From assembly GCA_026874595.1 (NCBI GenBank), contig CM049319.1, forward strand, positions 53,520,917-53,584,916: a stretch of DNA of 64,000 nt, written 5' to 3'. Position numbers and translations under genes: made by a program. Below, one piece after another: positions 11,998 through 23,300 of this stretch. The notes under the pieces are model-generated. The model searched no databases, had not been told where the DNA came from, and worked only from the letters and a program-made list of their open reading frames with translations. Within the stretch, counting starts at the first letter, position 1; every line of letters begins with the position of its first letter. The stretch comes from Sipunculus nudus. Lineage: Eukaryota; Annelida; Sipuncula; Golfingiida; Sipunculidae.

Positions 11998-13036
11998 CCG
12001 TATTTATTCTAATTTGGCGACCACTTAAAAATAATTAATTTTCTCAGAGGTCGAGACAATAGAGGATATTTGAAAATTATCTTCCTGCAGAATTTGCGGT
12101 GGTCGAGATTTAAGAGGCACGCGGTTTAATAACCTTCCCTAGAGCAGTCTTATGAATTGAGTGATAATTTGGTCGTTTATAAGTTGTTTTGTTAGCTAAA
12201 CAGTATTTCCTACAAACGGGCTTCCAACCGTCACATGAATTACACAGTGTCCGCAAATGATTAATAAAACTGAGCTCAATCACTTTACAAAATGATCACT
12301 ACTTCGCGTATAGGTACGATGACATAGACGGCAACTCATGCAACTACCAGTTGTTTCAAGTTAACCCACCAGGCGGCGATATAAGGGGACAAGCAGCTGC
12401 ACCAAGTTGGAAGAAGACTTTATAAAAAATAACTGCCAATTTCACAGATAAATTTTATTTGCATAATACATAATAGATACAGGAAAGTAGAGGCACGTAA
12501 AAATATGTACGACCGGAAATGGTCATAGCTGGTGTGCCCTCGATCGGGCCCTGTTTTGTATACGCGGTCACCCATCCAAAAACTAAACGGGGTTGTTTAA
12601 ACTTAACTAAGATGACCGGTCCAACTGTGTCACAGTTGTTCCACCATGCGTGCTTCCCGCACTTGGTAAATATTATTGCTTATTATCCCACGTGAATCGC
12701 ACACGAGACACGTGCTTACTAGGAATGGTACACGAGTTTGATTCGTCAAGGATACCCATTTGGAATGCTTTATCATGTTTATATATTATGAAAAACGCAT
12801 CTTTGTATCTTCAAAAATTTTATTGCAAACAAGTTTGATGTGGATGCTCAGTGTAATAAGAATCTAGTCAGATACAAACTGCGGTGCCCGTGAGAGACGG
12901 AGGCATTACACCTTAACATCGTCGACAGAAAACATCGTAGGCAGTCGCGAAATTAGAGTCATTTTAGAAATTATGCTTTCAAAATATTTTTTGGGGTTGA
13001 GAAATAAGAGGGATCGCCAAATTGGAATAAATACGG
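11998..13036. mobile_element. TA-flanked DNA transposon, 1.04 kb, non-autonomous
   Basis: Left terminus CCGTATTTATTCTAATTTGG continues to 'cga'. The right terminus (13014-13036) is its inverted complement with one mismatch over 23 bp. TA lies on each side (11996-11997 and 13037-13038). The interior includes a 5S-rRNA-like stretch and several CACGTG/CACACGAG motifs. No transposase frame is apparent. Tc1/mariner-like insertion preference is inferred from the TA only. Confidence 0.75.
12535..12620 (-). pseudogene. 5S rRNA-like sequence (internal promoter relic)
   Basis: Read on the minus strand, 12563-12587 gives TTTAGTTTTTGGATGGGTGA then CCGCG. This closely follows the 5S rRNA C-box region (TTAGTACTTGGATGGGAGAC). 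Upstream on that strand, 'cttagttaagttt' sits where the 5S A box (AAGCTAAGCAGGG) is expected. The rest is diverged and the outer stems are not preserved, so this is a relic rather than a functional 5S gene. It could derive from a 5S-type SINE caught in the transposon. Confidence 0.5.
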
Positions 13037-13038
13037 TA

Positions 13039-14245
13039 TAAACAATAAAGTGTACATATTTCACTACAAAGCACAAATATCTGAAATTGCTTCCTGACAT
13101 GACAGAGTATTTCAAAATTTTGTGTGATAGGGACATTTAATGTATTTGCCAGATTTATACTAGTTTAGATAGGTTTGAAACATTCTAAATAGTTATGGCA
13201 TCACACTATCCCTGTACCGGTATTAAAAATCTATTCTTGGTTCCCCGTCAGTAGTGTCTTCTTAATTCCTTACAACTAAAGATTTGATTCCTGATAAAAT
13301 TTATATTGGACAAAAAAAGTCATTGTGAAAAGTGAACATTATTATTCTTATAAGAGCTCAGGACAACCTCAGGGACATCATTTCTTATTATTTATTTCAG
13401 AAGTAACTAATAGCACAACATAAAATCTCATTAAAGTGGTCATTTGCAAGTTGTACAGGCTCAAAGAAAAGATATCAATGTAAAATATCACACCCAAGAT
13501 TAACACATAAGATCGACATATCAGTGTCTGGATAATGAGTTTTATACAGAAATAATATATTAATGAATCGAGTGTGAGCTGTGGCTTGGTAAGATACAAA
13601 ATCCTGTCAAGGTATTGATTTTATGGCAGGGTTTATTAGCTTTTACAAAATTGGATCATATTTCAGCAGAGCAGTGCTGTTTTTATGGCCTTCATAGAAT
13701 AACTTTCTGCAGTCAATTAGTTATTTCTCATCCACCAAGGGATTTGGATCTCATCACTCTAGAATGATATCAACCATGTTATGCATGTCACAATAAAAGA
13801 TGAGCCGGAAATGGGAAATTACTCATAATAGTATTTAAGGTTTTTATGGTGATTTCCTTGAAAATCCAGAAATATCATGAATTAGGTGTTAGAATTTTAA
13901 TGTTGTGCAGTTCTTCTGAAATGATTTTGTTGATAAGTGCATTTACTGTGCAAATAAAAATTGAAAGATGTTTATAACTTGGTATGTAAGTAGTCTATAC
14001 CATGTGTCAGTTTGATAAGTTGGGTTAATAAAATTTTGACTCACTATTTTTGTCACCTAGTCTCTTAAAAAAAACCCTTTTGTATGGCAAATGCAAACCA
14101 GTTTCAAACTTTTTTGAATGGAAATTTATCATTCACATGACAATCCAGTGTTTCCTAACCTTTTTGGCCAAAACAGTTAGAATCCCGCTCAGGAGGTGGT
14201 TTTAACTGTTTTAAATGTGAATCATTTTATCTGCTTTGCTAAAGT
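13039..14245. other. noncoding DNA
   Basis: AT-rich. The only recognisable item is 13963-14060, similar to 2391-2480. No exon or RNA gene seen. Confidence 0.5.
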
Positions 14246-14253
14246 GTTAGGTG

Positions 14254-15130
14254 TAGTGATGGGAGTCGTTACCTTTTTCATAATCGATCATCGGTTTGAC
14301 CAAACCAATTGATGATCGATTATTCATCCGTTCAGACAAATATATGCAATTATCAAAGAAATATGAAATTATCTGTGAAACTGTACCTGCATTTCCCCAG
14401 CAGGTATTCTTCTCTTGTACATGAATGTACCGATCCTTCCAATTACATCAACACAATCAGACTAATTTTAAGGATCAAAATAAACGATCAGCAATGTCGG
14501 GTATCATGGGATTAAGAGCATCTAAGAATATAAGGCCTTTTTCTAGCAAGTGAAGGCAGATTTTACAGACCCAGGTGCCTTTGGGGTAAATCATACCAAA
14601 AAATTGCAGACTAGTCGGAAAAAAAATTCCATCCAAAATCAAAATACTCAATTAGCCCCCCAAAAAAGTTTTTAAGGACGGCCTAAACAGCGGCACCTGG
14701 CATCGATTATTTCTGAGAGAATCTCGCAAAATTGGCATAGACCTGGAGAATTGATGGGATACTTAACGCCATTCCGCCCATATTTTGCAATGTACATCTA
14801 AGAAGAAAACTCTCCCCTAATTCTGCAGCTCCCTGCAAGTTCACAGATAATAAGTTTAATAATTCCTCCGTTTTCACATCTTCCGTGTCATACTCAGTTA
14901 CTTACGAAGTTGTTTGGGAACACAGACTCATTATATGAAGCGCAGAATTTGGTAAAAAATGGGAGAATAATATTTGCCATAAATATATATATATAATATT
15001 AACATAAAGGCATTCTGGAAAGAAAACCATTATTATGATGTAATCGATAGTAGCCTTTGGTAATCCAGTGCTTGAAAGTGTTAGCAAACCGACTGACTTT
15101 CGATAAAACTTGATGATCGGCCCATCACTA
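14254..15130. mobile_element. hAT-type non-autonomous transposon, 877 bp
   Basis: Terminal inverted repeats are TAGTGATGGG (14254-14263) and CCCATCACTA (15121-15130). Both sides carry an identical 8-bp target duplication, GTTAGGTG (14246-14253 and 15131-15138). Eight-bp duplication with ends of this kind is diagnostic of hAT elements. Just inside both ends is ATCGATCATC/TGATGATCGG symmetry. No transposase frame is preserved. Confidence 0.9.
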
Positions 15131-15138
15131 GTTAGGTG

Positions 15139-16984
15139 AACACTTTAGAACTGTTTGGACCTAGTTTTCAAGCAGCAACTTGGTCACAGAACAACTATAA
15201 ATGCTTTGGTCAGCATGTCGTTACATAGTTCCATAAGTGAAACATACACCTCTTGCATTGGTGCGAGATGCCTGTGTGAACGCACAACACAGATTCAAAC
15301 TAATTTGGTCAAATCGGTTTTGAAAATGTTTTGTGTGTGAAACTGGTATAAAAACTATAAACGTGGTAGTCATGCAATGAGTATTATGATTATACATGGA
15401 CAAAAGTATATTTCTGAAATGAAACACTTGATTCGCTTGATTTTAACAATGACAGAATATGTGTGAATATATCAGTAGAAATAATCTCTATATTTATTTA
15501 GCTTACATCACAAATGTGATACTGTCAGTGCATAAAAGATGTATAAACTATGCAGACATTGTCCTTTTGGATTTTATCCACCTTTTGAGTATAATAACCC
15601 TGTACATATTCACTAAGCTTTTACACCAAGCCTATCAAATCATGCATAAGCATCACCATTATCATAATACCAGCATGCCCTGTGAAGCAGGAATAGAAAA
15701 TTACCAGTCTGACAGTGACACCAAAAAAATCATTGAAAGATACACTACCATCATTTACCAAAAAAAATACCCTATCACAGAATCCTCACGAGTGTAATTT
15801 GAGCATGCAAATGCTACAATACAATATAAGAGTTATTAGGTTGTTTTTTTGCACAGTGAATCAATGTAAGTATTTTGCAGGTTTCTTCAATTAAATGCCC
15901 TGGTTTTACAGTCTCAGTTTCTGTCGTGGCAAAAAGCATATGGAGAGTAATTTGACTACAGTCAATCAGGCGAAAACAAGATGATGTCATACCCTGTAAA
16001 TTCTTGGAAATGCCGTGGCTTTATAGCACCTTAGTGTACTCCCTACCTGGTGCATTGTGGGGAAATACCAGGGCAGCTGGTGACAAAAAAAAAATGCATG
16101 CTCCGCAGGCAGTTATCAAGAAAACTTACATTTGATAAAGAAGTGTGGAAAGATGACAGGTCTATAGTAATAATTATTATTGGCCTGAAGGCCCAGTACC
16201 TAGATTTTTCTGCTGAATCATGAACTTGATGTTTTAAGCATGTATGGCAGTACTTGTAACAGATTTGCTCTGCAGTTGCGAGACAGCAGTAATACTGAAG
16301 GTTTCTTTGTCGAATGGATCAATTTATGACAGTTAATAAATTTGTTGCATTTATAATTGAATATAATAGTTTTCTTGCACTTTATGTTAAAAATCAGAAT
16401 TTGTCATTGAGAACTGTCTTGATACACTTTGTGGGCCTAGTAGTGTTCAATAAATGTCATGGTGGTGGTATGTATGATATGCAGGTCTTGCTTGCCTGTT
16501 AATTGGTAAGGTATTGATTTTCAGATATAGAGAACTACTGGTCATTAGCAGCATGAAACTGCTCCCTCCCCCCCCCCCCCCCCTCCAGTCGATTGCGGTC
16601 TTCACAGTCCACATGGATTACTTCTGAATCTTGGGGGTGTGCTGTTAGTTAATCACCCAGGCCCCATTACACACACAATTCTGTCTGAAAGTGAATTGTT
16701 CAAGACGCTCCATTGTGAATATGCATTCACACTGCCACCTGGTCAATTTGATTGACAGCCCACCTTGTATTGATGGGGCTGCTACAATACCCCAGTGACA
16801 GATATACCGGGTATCACCAATGTAGAATCAACTGTAGTATCAAATCAGTATTGTCAGATATCCCTTAACTCCCTTTATTTACAAGTTCAAGTTGACAGTT
16901 TTTTATTCAAACCAGTGGAAAGGAGCATCAGACTGTTAATATTACAGATGTGTCAGGTGAAATCATTTTATTCAGAAACAAATG
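15139..16984. other. noncoding DNA
   Basis: AT-rich unique sequence with a poly-C run near 16567-16584. The 112-codon plus-strand frame at 15459-15797 has no recognisable domain and codon use like noncoding DNA, so I do not call a gene. Confidence 0.5.
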
Positions 16985-17118
16985 GAATCTGATTGGATCA
17001 TCTATATATTAATAGCGTAAGGTGATTTTTGTGATTTTCAGTATCTCCTCTGATACTACCGTACAGTTTGCCATGATTTCTGACATACATATGCTCAGGG
17101 TTTGTCCGAAGAGATTCC
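16985..17118 (+). repeat. diverged direct repeat, copy 1
   Basis: It shares 'tatatattaatwgc', 'tctcctctgayactac', 'cagtttgccrtgattt' and 'gggtttgtccgaagaSattc' in order with 18829-18955. The two copies are in direct orientation 1.84 kb apart, separated partly by the insertion at 17460-18423. They may be two members of an uncharacterised dispersed repeat or the ends of one older element. Confidence 0.6.
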
Positions 17119-17450
17119 ACCCACTTTTATTTGCAATATTTGTGTATTACGTGCATAATTAATAATTTTAATATTTGCTCCCCCGCAGGCGCCTCTTTTC
17201 TTTGTGTCTTCGGGCCTGGTAACATAATGGCCACAGAGTGTTTGATGGCGGGACAGAATTTTTCTCCGGGGGCCCTATCTGGGCTTTTCTTAAATTTGCA
17301 GTGACTGGCCCAAAATAAACCCCATTGGTGATCCCTTCTCAAAAGGCAACCTCCGCGCAGCAAAAGGTCTATTGTGCACAAGGAGATCTCGCGTGAGGAA
17401 AATGCTCAAAAGGGGGATATTTCAAAGAATGAAAATTTTCCGAATGGTAG
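17119..17450. other. noncoding DNA between a repeat and a transposon
   Basis: Locally G+C-richer stretch (17180-17390) with no recognisable coding domain on either strand. Confidence 0.4.
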
Positions 17451-17459
17451 TGAATGCAG

Positions 17460-18423
17460 GGTAGTGTGTAAAACCTGAACCCCACGGTCCCCGGACCCCA
17501 TAAACATAATTCCTCATTTTCCATTATTTATACCGATAAAACACCACTATTGATGATGTAAGGACAGAGCAAAGTCCCTAAATGTTAAATGACCGATTCA
17601 CTGAAAGATTTATAATTACAAAAATATTTCGATGAAGATGGACCTCATTTACTTGAATTTGCCGACTGTTAAATTTTGACGGACCCCAGTAACCACCGCT
17701 TATATTTTTATTTATGACTAAAAGAGGACAAAAATAGCACTCATGTCACACACTAAATATAATATTTATTTTAAATGAAAATATAATAGTGCGGACACAG
17801 TTGGGGAGATTTAATTTGAAGTGCACTAACAGTTGAGCGGACCTGAGACTGATATATCAGAGCACTTCCACATAACAACAGGTTTCGTGCTTCGTTCATA
17901 TCAACCATGCAATTTTAAAGTTGGCATTTATATAAATACCGAAAGGATTTGTTGATTACTTGCATTTCAAGCAACTACAGGTTCCAGAATAATGATTTTG
18001 TAAATGTTTTAAATTATAATACTTTTTAAAACGCTACACAAATGAAATAAATAGCAAATATAAAATTATGAGTAAAAACCGAGATGAAATGTAAAAATAC
18101 AGATACAAACACAATAATAAATCACAAATGTGTCATGGCTAAATGTGATGTCAAATACATGTATGTACTAAAAAAATGGTTAAACAATGAGAAAACCATG
18201 TAATCCGTGAGGTCCGTGCCCCAGGGTCCGTAAGTGTTTTTTTTTTATCAAATTTAGTTGCAAAACAGACTATTTTTTTATGTTTTAACCAAACATAATA
18301 TAAAATATGCCTTTAGATACGATTATGCTAAAATATCTGGACAAATTACCATGAGAGTTTAAGAATTACAAATTTTTCTTGGGTTCCGGGATCCGGAGTG
18401 GGATCCGGGTTTAACACACTGCC
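17460..18423. mobile_element. non-autonomous DNA transposon with 9-bp target duplication
   Basis: Left end GGTAGTGTGTAAAACCTGAA. The right end in complement is GGCAGTGTGTTAAACCCGGA, continuing with similarity into GGTCC/GGATCC-rich subterminal DNA on both sides. Flanks are TGAATGCAG (17451-17459) and TGAACGCAG (18424-18432), nine bp with one mismatch. A 9-bp duplication suggests a Mutator-like element, but one extra base of an 8-bp hAT duplication cannot be excluded. No transposase frame seen. Confidence 0.75.
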
Positions 18424-18432
18424 TGAACGCAG

Positions 18433-18828
18433 TGACTGTCTCACTGGAAAACATTGGCTCAGCTTTCAAACAGAAAGGAGTGCGTGATATTTAAAAATAT
18501 ATACAGCCATTAAATGTACCATATAATATAATGCTACCATGAACTTTTGGCAGCGGGATTGCCCGACCATGTGAGTGCTCAGTTTTTGTGCGTTATAACC
18601 GGAATGCAATTATCGAGATCACGTCTCAGCGCTGTACTGTACTACCATGCAAGATAACAGGTTCCTTTACTGGCGGATTCACGGGCGCGATGGGAAACTT
18701 TAAATGGTGATGTTCAGCATAATATATATTTTCATATAAAATGATTTTATTAAACATATCAAATTCTTCGAAAATTCTCCTGCCAACCTCTCGGCTTCAA
18801 TTGGAGTTTTATGCATAACACCATGCAT
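18433..18828. other. noncoding DNA
   Basis: Short AT-rich stretch with no feature I can support. Confidence 0.4.
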
Positions 18829-18955
18829 ATATTGGATCTATATATTAATTGCATAACGCAATTTGTGTGAATTTACATGTCTCCTCTGACACTACAGTTT
18901 GCCGTGATTTTTTACTTACATGCTCCGGGTTTGTCCGAAGACATTCCACCATTCG
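18829..18955 (+). repeat. diverged direct repeat, copy 2
   Basis: Partner of 16985-17118. On the minus strand an open frame of 73 codons (18845-19066) overlaps it. Copy 1 has a stop at the matching place, so coding status is not supported. Confidence 0.55.
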
Positions 18956-19443
18956 GACAAGAACGTATTCGTCCAGGTCTTTCAGACTCCAACACAAGGT
19001 TAACTCAGAGACAGAACACTTATACCAAATGTCGGATTCAAAGAGACAGTAACATTGTACACCCAAGACATGAAACTATGACAGACTATTTGACATCAGA
19101 ACTAAATGCTCGCCCAGAACCGTGCATAGCACGGGTAATTGCTAGTCTCTGTATAATTAAACCCAACGGGGTGGGTTTTTTTTTCTGCTAATTAATCATT
19201 TATTCCTGAAGTGTAAGGTTAAGCCATAAATGGCATGAAAAACAATGGATTTTGATTCGATTTGCAATAAATTTGAGGAGAGGACCTTATTTTTCTGTTA
19301 ACAGGAAGAACTTTATAAAGAAATATTAACCATATATGTATTTTTATATCATGTTGAACAAAGAATTGCAATATGTATAGTATCATATTTAATTTATATG
19401 TATTTTGACAGTCAAAAGGTGAAATACCAAAAAAAAACTAAAT

Positions 19444-19760
19444 AAGGCCCCAAAAAATAAAAGGTATGTTTCTTGAGGACCACCTGCATCATTTTAACTC
19501 ACCGCATCAAACATTTTTATTTTGATTTTCATCTTTCAAGAAGATAAAATGATACAATTTTAATAAGTTTTCCTTTGTTATATAGTTCTTTTACCAGTTA
19601 GAAGAAAACAAAAATGTTATTATCATGCTTTTCCCCGATCAAATGACATTTTTATTGAAACTTACAAAAAAAAGTAATAAAAAAACCCTGCCCCCCAACA
19701 CTTATTTCTGAAAAAAAAGTTACTGAGAACCATACCTTTTTTTTTTGGGGGGGGGGGCCT
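19444..19760. mobile_element. MITE family D, copy 1
   Basis: The ends are AAGGCCCCAAAAAATAAAAG followed by GTATGTTTC, and in complement AGGCC, an A/C-rich run, then AGGTATGGTTC. AAT lies on both sides, a candidate 3-bp target duplication. The interior ('ctttcaagaag', 'gatcaaatgacatttttat', 'cacttatttctgaaaaaaaa') is shared in order with 35596-35874. Confidence 0.75.
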
Positions 19761-20337
19761 AATGATAATTTGTTTATTGTGACTTATCAGTCATTGCATA
19801 CAGAGCAAGACAACAGCCTCTCGTGCTGATTGGTCCAGCCTGTAGCTCATAGGCCACCTTGGAGTGTTCACTAAGCACATACACAAAACACTTTGTAGTG
19901 GCTGAAACAGGAAGAAATTTTGACCAAGCTTAATATATTGTTCATAAATATACCTGCTTCGTCCCCATCAAGGTGCACACCATGATAAGAAAATAAAATG
20001 AAATTAAATCAGTTTATTGGAAGTAGAAAACATGTTGTTTAAACTGTCAGTGACTTCTCCAATAACAGGTACAGTCTTTTGTTATAGGCCCTTATTGCAG
20101 CCCCTGCTGTCATGGAGACATCTTGATATCAGTACAGTTTATCATAAACAGTTCTTGGTTCCTGGTTCCTTCAAATAGTAAAAAAAAGTCCTGACTTTAT
20201 TGCACACTGTTGTTATTTCTCTATGTACATTTGATGCAAGTTAGTATTATCAAACACAAGAAAATCATCAAATGCTATCCTATAGATTCAATAAATGCAT
20301 GCCTTAATATTAAAAGCGGTAATGGTCAGTCACATAA
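19761..20337. other. noncoding DNA before the minisatellite
   Basis: Unique sequence, no exon or RNA gene seen. 'ggtcagtcacataatcag' at 20324-20341 looks like a decayed edge of the array. Confidence 0.4.
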
Positions 20338-23300
20338 TCAGACAACATGCAGTAGATGACCACAGAGATTCTTACTGTCAGTGGTGACTGTCTGTTCAAC
20401 ATCCATACAACACTCAGCAGTAGATGACCACAGAGATTCTTACCGTCAGTGGTGACTGTCTGTCCAACATCCAGATAACATGCAGTAGATGACCACAGAG
20501 ATTTTTACTGTCAGTGGTGACTGTCTGTCCAACATCCAGACAACATGCAGCAGTAGATGACCACAGAGATTCTTACTGTCACTGGTGACTGTCTGTTCAA
20601 CATGCGGCAGTAGATGACCACAGAGATTCTTACTGTCAGTGGTGACTCTGTCAAACATTCATACCACATGCAGTAGATGACCACAGAGATTCTTACTGTC
20701 AGTGGTGACTCTGTCCAACATCCAGACAACATGCAGTAGATGACAACAGAGATTCTTACCATCAGTGGTGACTGTCGTTCCAACATCGAGACCACATGAA
20801 GTAGATGACCACAGAGATTCTTACTGTCAGTGGTGACTGTCTGTCCAACATCCAGATAACATGCAGTAGATGACCACAGAGATTTTTACTGTCAGTGGTG
20901 ACTGTCTGTCCAACATCCAGACAACATGCAGCAGTAGATGACCACAGAGATTCTTACTGTCACTGGTGACTGTCTGTTCAACATGCGGCAGTAGATGACC
21001 ACAGAGATTCTTACTGTCAGTGGTGACTCTGTCCAACATCCATACCACATGCAGTAGATGACCACAGATTCTTACTGTCAGTGGTGACTCTGTCCAACAT
21101 CCAGACAACATGCAGTAGATGACCACAGAGATTCTTACCATCAGTGGTGACTGTCATTCCAACATCCAGACCACATGAAGTAGATGACCACAGAGATTCT
21201 TACTGTCAATGGTGACTGTCTGTCCAACATCCAGACAACATGCAGCAGATAACCACAGAGATTCTTACTGTCAGTGGTGACGGTCTGTCCAACATCAAGA
21301 CAACATGCAGTAGATAACCACAGAGATTCTTACTGTCAGTGGTGACGGTCTGTCTAACATCCAGACAACATGTAGTAGATGACCACAGAGATTCTTACTG
21401 TCAGTGGTGACTGTCTGTTCAACATCCAGACAACATGCAGTAGATGACCACAGAGATTCTTACTGTCAGTGGTGAGTGTCTGTCCAGCATCCAGACCACA
21501 TTCAGTAGATGACCACAGAGATTCTTACTGTCAATGGTGACTGTCTGTCCAACATCCAGAAAACATGCAGTAGATAACCATAAAGATTCTTACTGTCAGT
21601 GGTGAGGGTCTGTCCAACATCAAGACAACATGTAGTAGATGACCACAGAGATTCTTACTGTCAGTGGTGACTGTCTGTCCAACATCCAGATAACATGCAG
21701 TAGATGACCACAGAGATTTTTACTGTCAGTGGTGACTGTCTGTCCAACATCCAGACAACATGCAGCAGTAGATGACCACAGAGATTCTTACTGTCACTGG
21801 TGACTGTCTGTTCAACATGCGGCAGTAGATGACCACAGAGATTCTTACTGTCAGTGGTGACTCTGTCCAACATCCATACCACATGCAGTAGATGACCACA
21901 GATTCTTACTGTCAGTGGTGACTCTGTCCAACATCCAGACAACATGCAGTAGATGACCACAGAGATTCTTACCATCAGTGGTGACTGTCATTCCAACATC
22001 CAGACCACATGAAGTAGATGACCACAGAGATTCTTACTGTCAATGGTGACTGTCTGTCCAACATCCAGACAACATGCAGCAGATAACCACAGAGATTCTT
22101 ACTGTCAGTGGTGACGGTCTGTCCAACATCAAGACAACATGCAGTAGATACTCATAGAGATTCTTACTGTCAGTGGTGAGTGTCTGTCTAACATCCAGAC
22201 AACATGTAGTAGATGACCACAGAGATTCTTACTGTCAGTGGTGACTGTCTGTTCAACATCCAGACAACATGCAGTAGATGACCACAGAGATTCTTACTGT
22301 CAGTGGTGAGTGTCTGTCCAGCATCCAGACCACATTCAGTAGATGACCACAGAGATTCTTACTGTCAATGGTGACTGTCTGTCCAACATCCAGAAAACAT
22401 GCAGTAGATAACCATAAAGATTCTTACTGTCAGTGGTGAGGGTCTGTCCAACATCAAGACAACATGTAGTAGATGACCACAGAGATTCTTACTGTCAGTG
22501 GTGACTGTCTGTTCAACATCCAGACAACATGCAGTAGATGACCACAGAGATTCTTACTGTCAGTGGTGACTCTGTCCAACATCCAGACAACATGCAGTAG
22601 ATGACCACAGAGATTCTTACCATCAGTGGTGAGTGTCTGTCTAACATCCAGACAACATGTAGTAGATGACCACAGAGATTCTTACTGTCAGTGGTGACTG
22701 TCTGTTCAACATCCAGACAACATGCAGTAGATGACCACAGAGATTCTTACTGTCAGTGGTGACTGTCTGTTCAACATCCAGACACCATGCAGTAGATGAC
22801 CACAGAGATTCTTTCTGTCAGTGGTGACTGTCTGTCCAAAATCAAGACCACATGAAGTAGATGACCACAGAGATTCTTACTGTCAGTGGTGAGTGTCTGT
22901 CCAGCATCCAGACCACATTCAGTAGATGACCACAGAGATTCTTACTGTCAATGGTGACTGTCTATCCAACATCCAGAAAACATGCAGTAGATAACCATAA
23001 AGATTCTTACTGTCAGTGGTGACGGTCTGTCCAACATCAAGACAACATGCAGTAGATAACCATAGAGATTCTTACTATCAGTGGTGAGTGTCTGTCTAAC
23101 ATCCAGACAACATGCAGTAGATGACCACAGAGATTCTTACTGTCAGGGGTGACTGTCTGTTCAACATCCAGACACCATGCAGTAGATGACCACAGAGATT
23201 CTTACTGTCAGTGGTGACTCTGTCCAACATCCAGACAACATGCAGTAGATGACCACAGAGATTCTTACCATCAGTGGTGACTGTCGTTCCAACATCCAGA

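Noticed and set aside
15459-15797. 112-codon plus-strand frame
   Set aside because: No domain, composition like surrounding noncoding DNA, no splice or promoter context.
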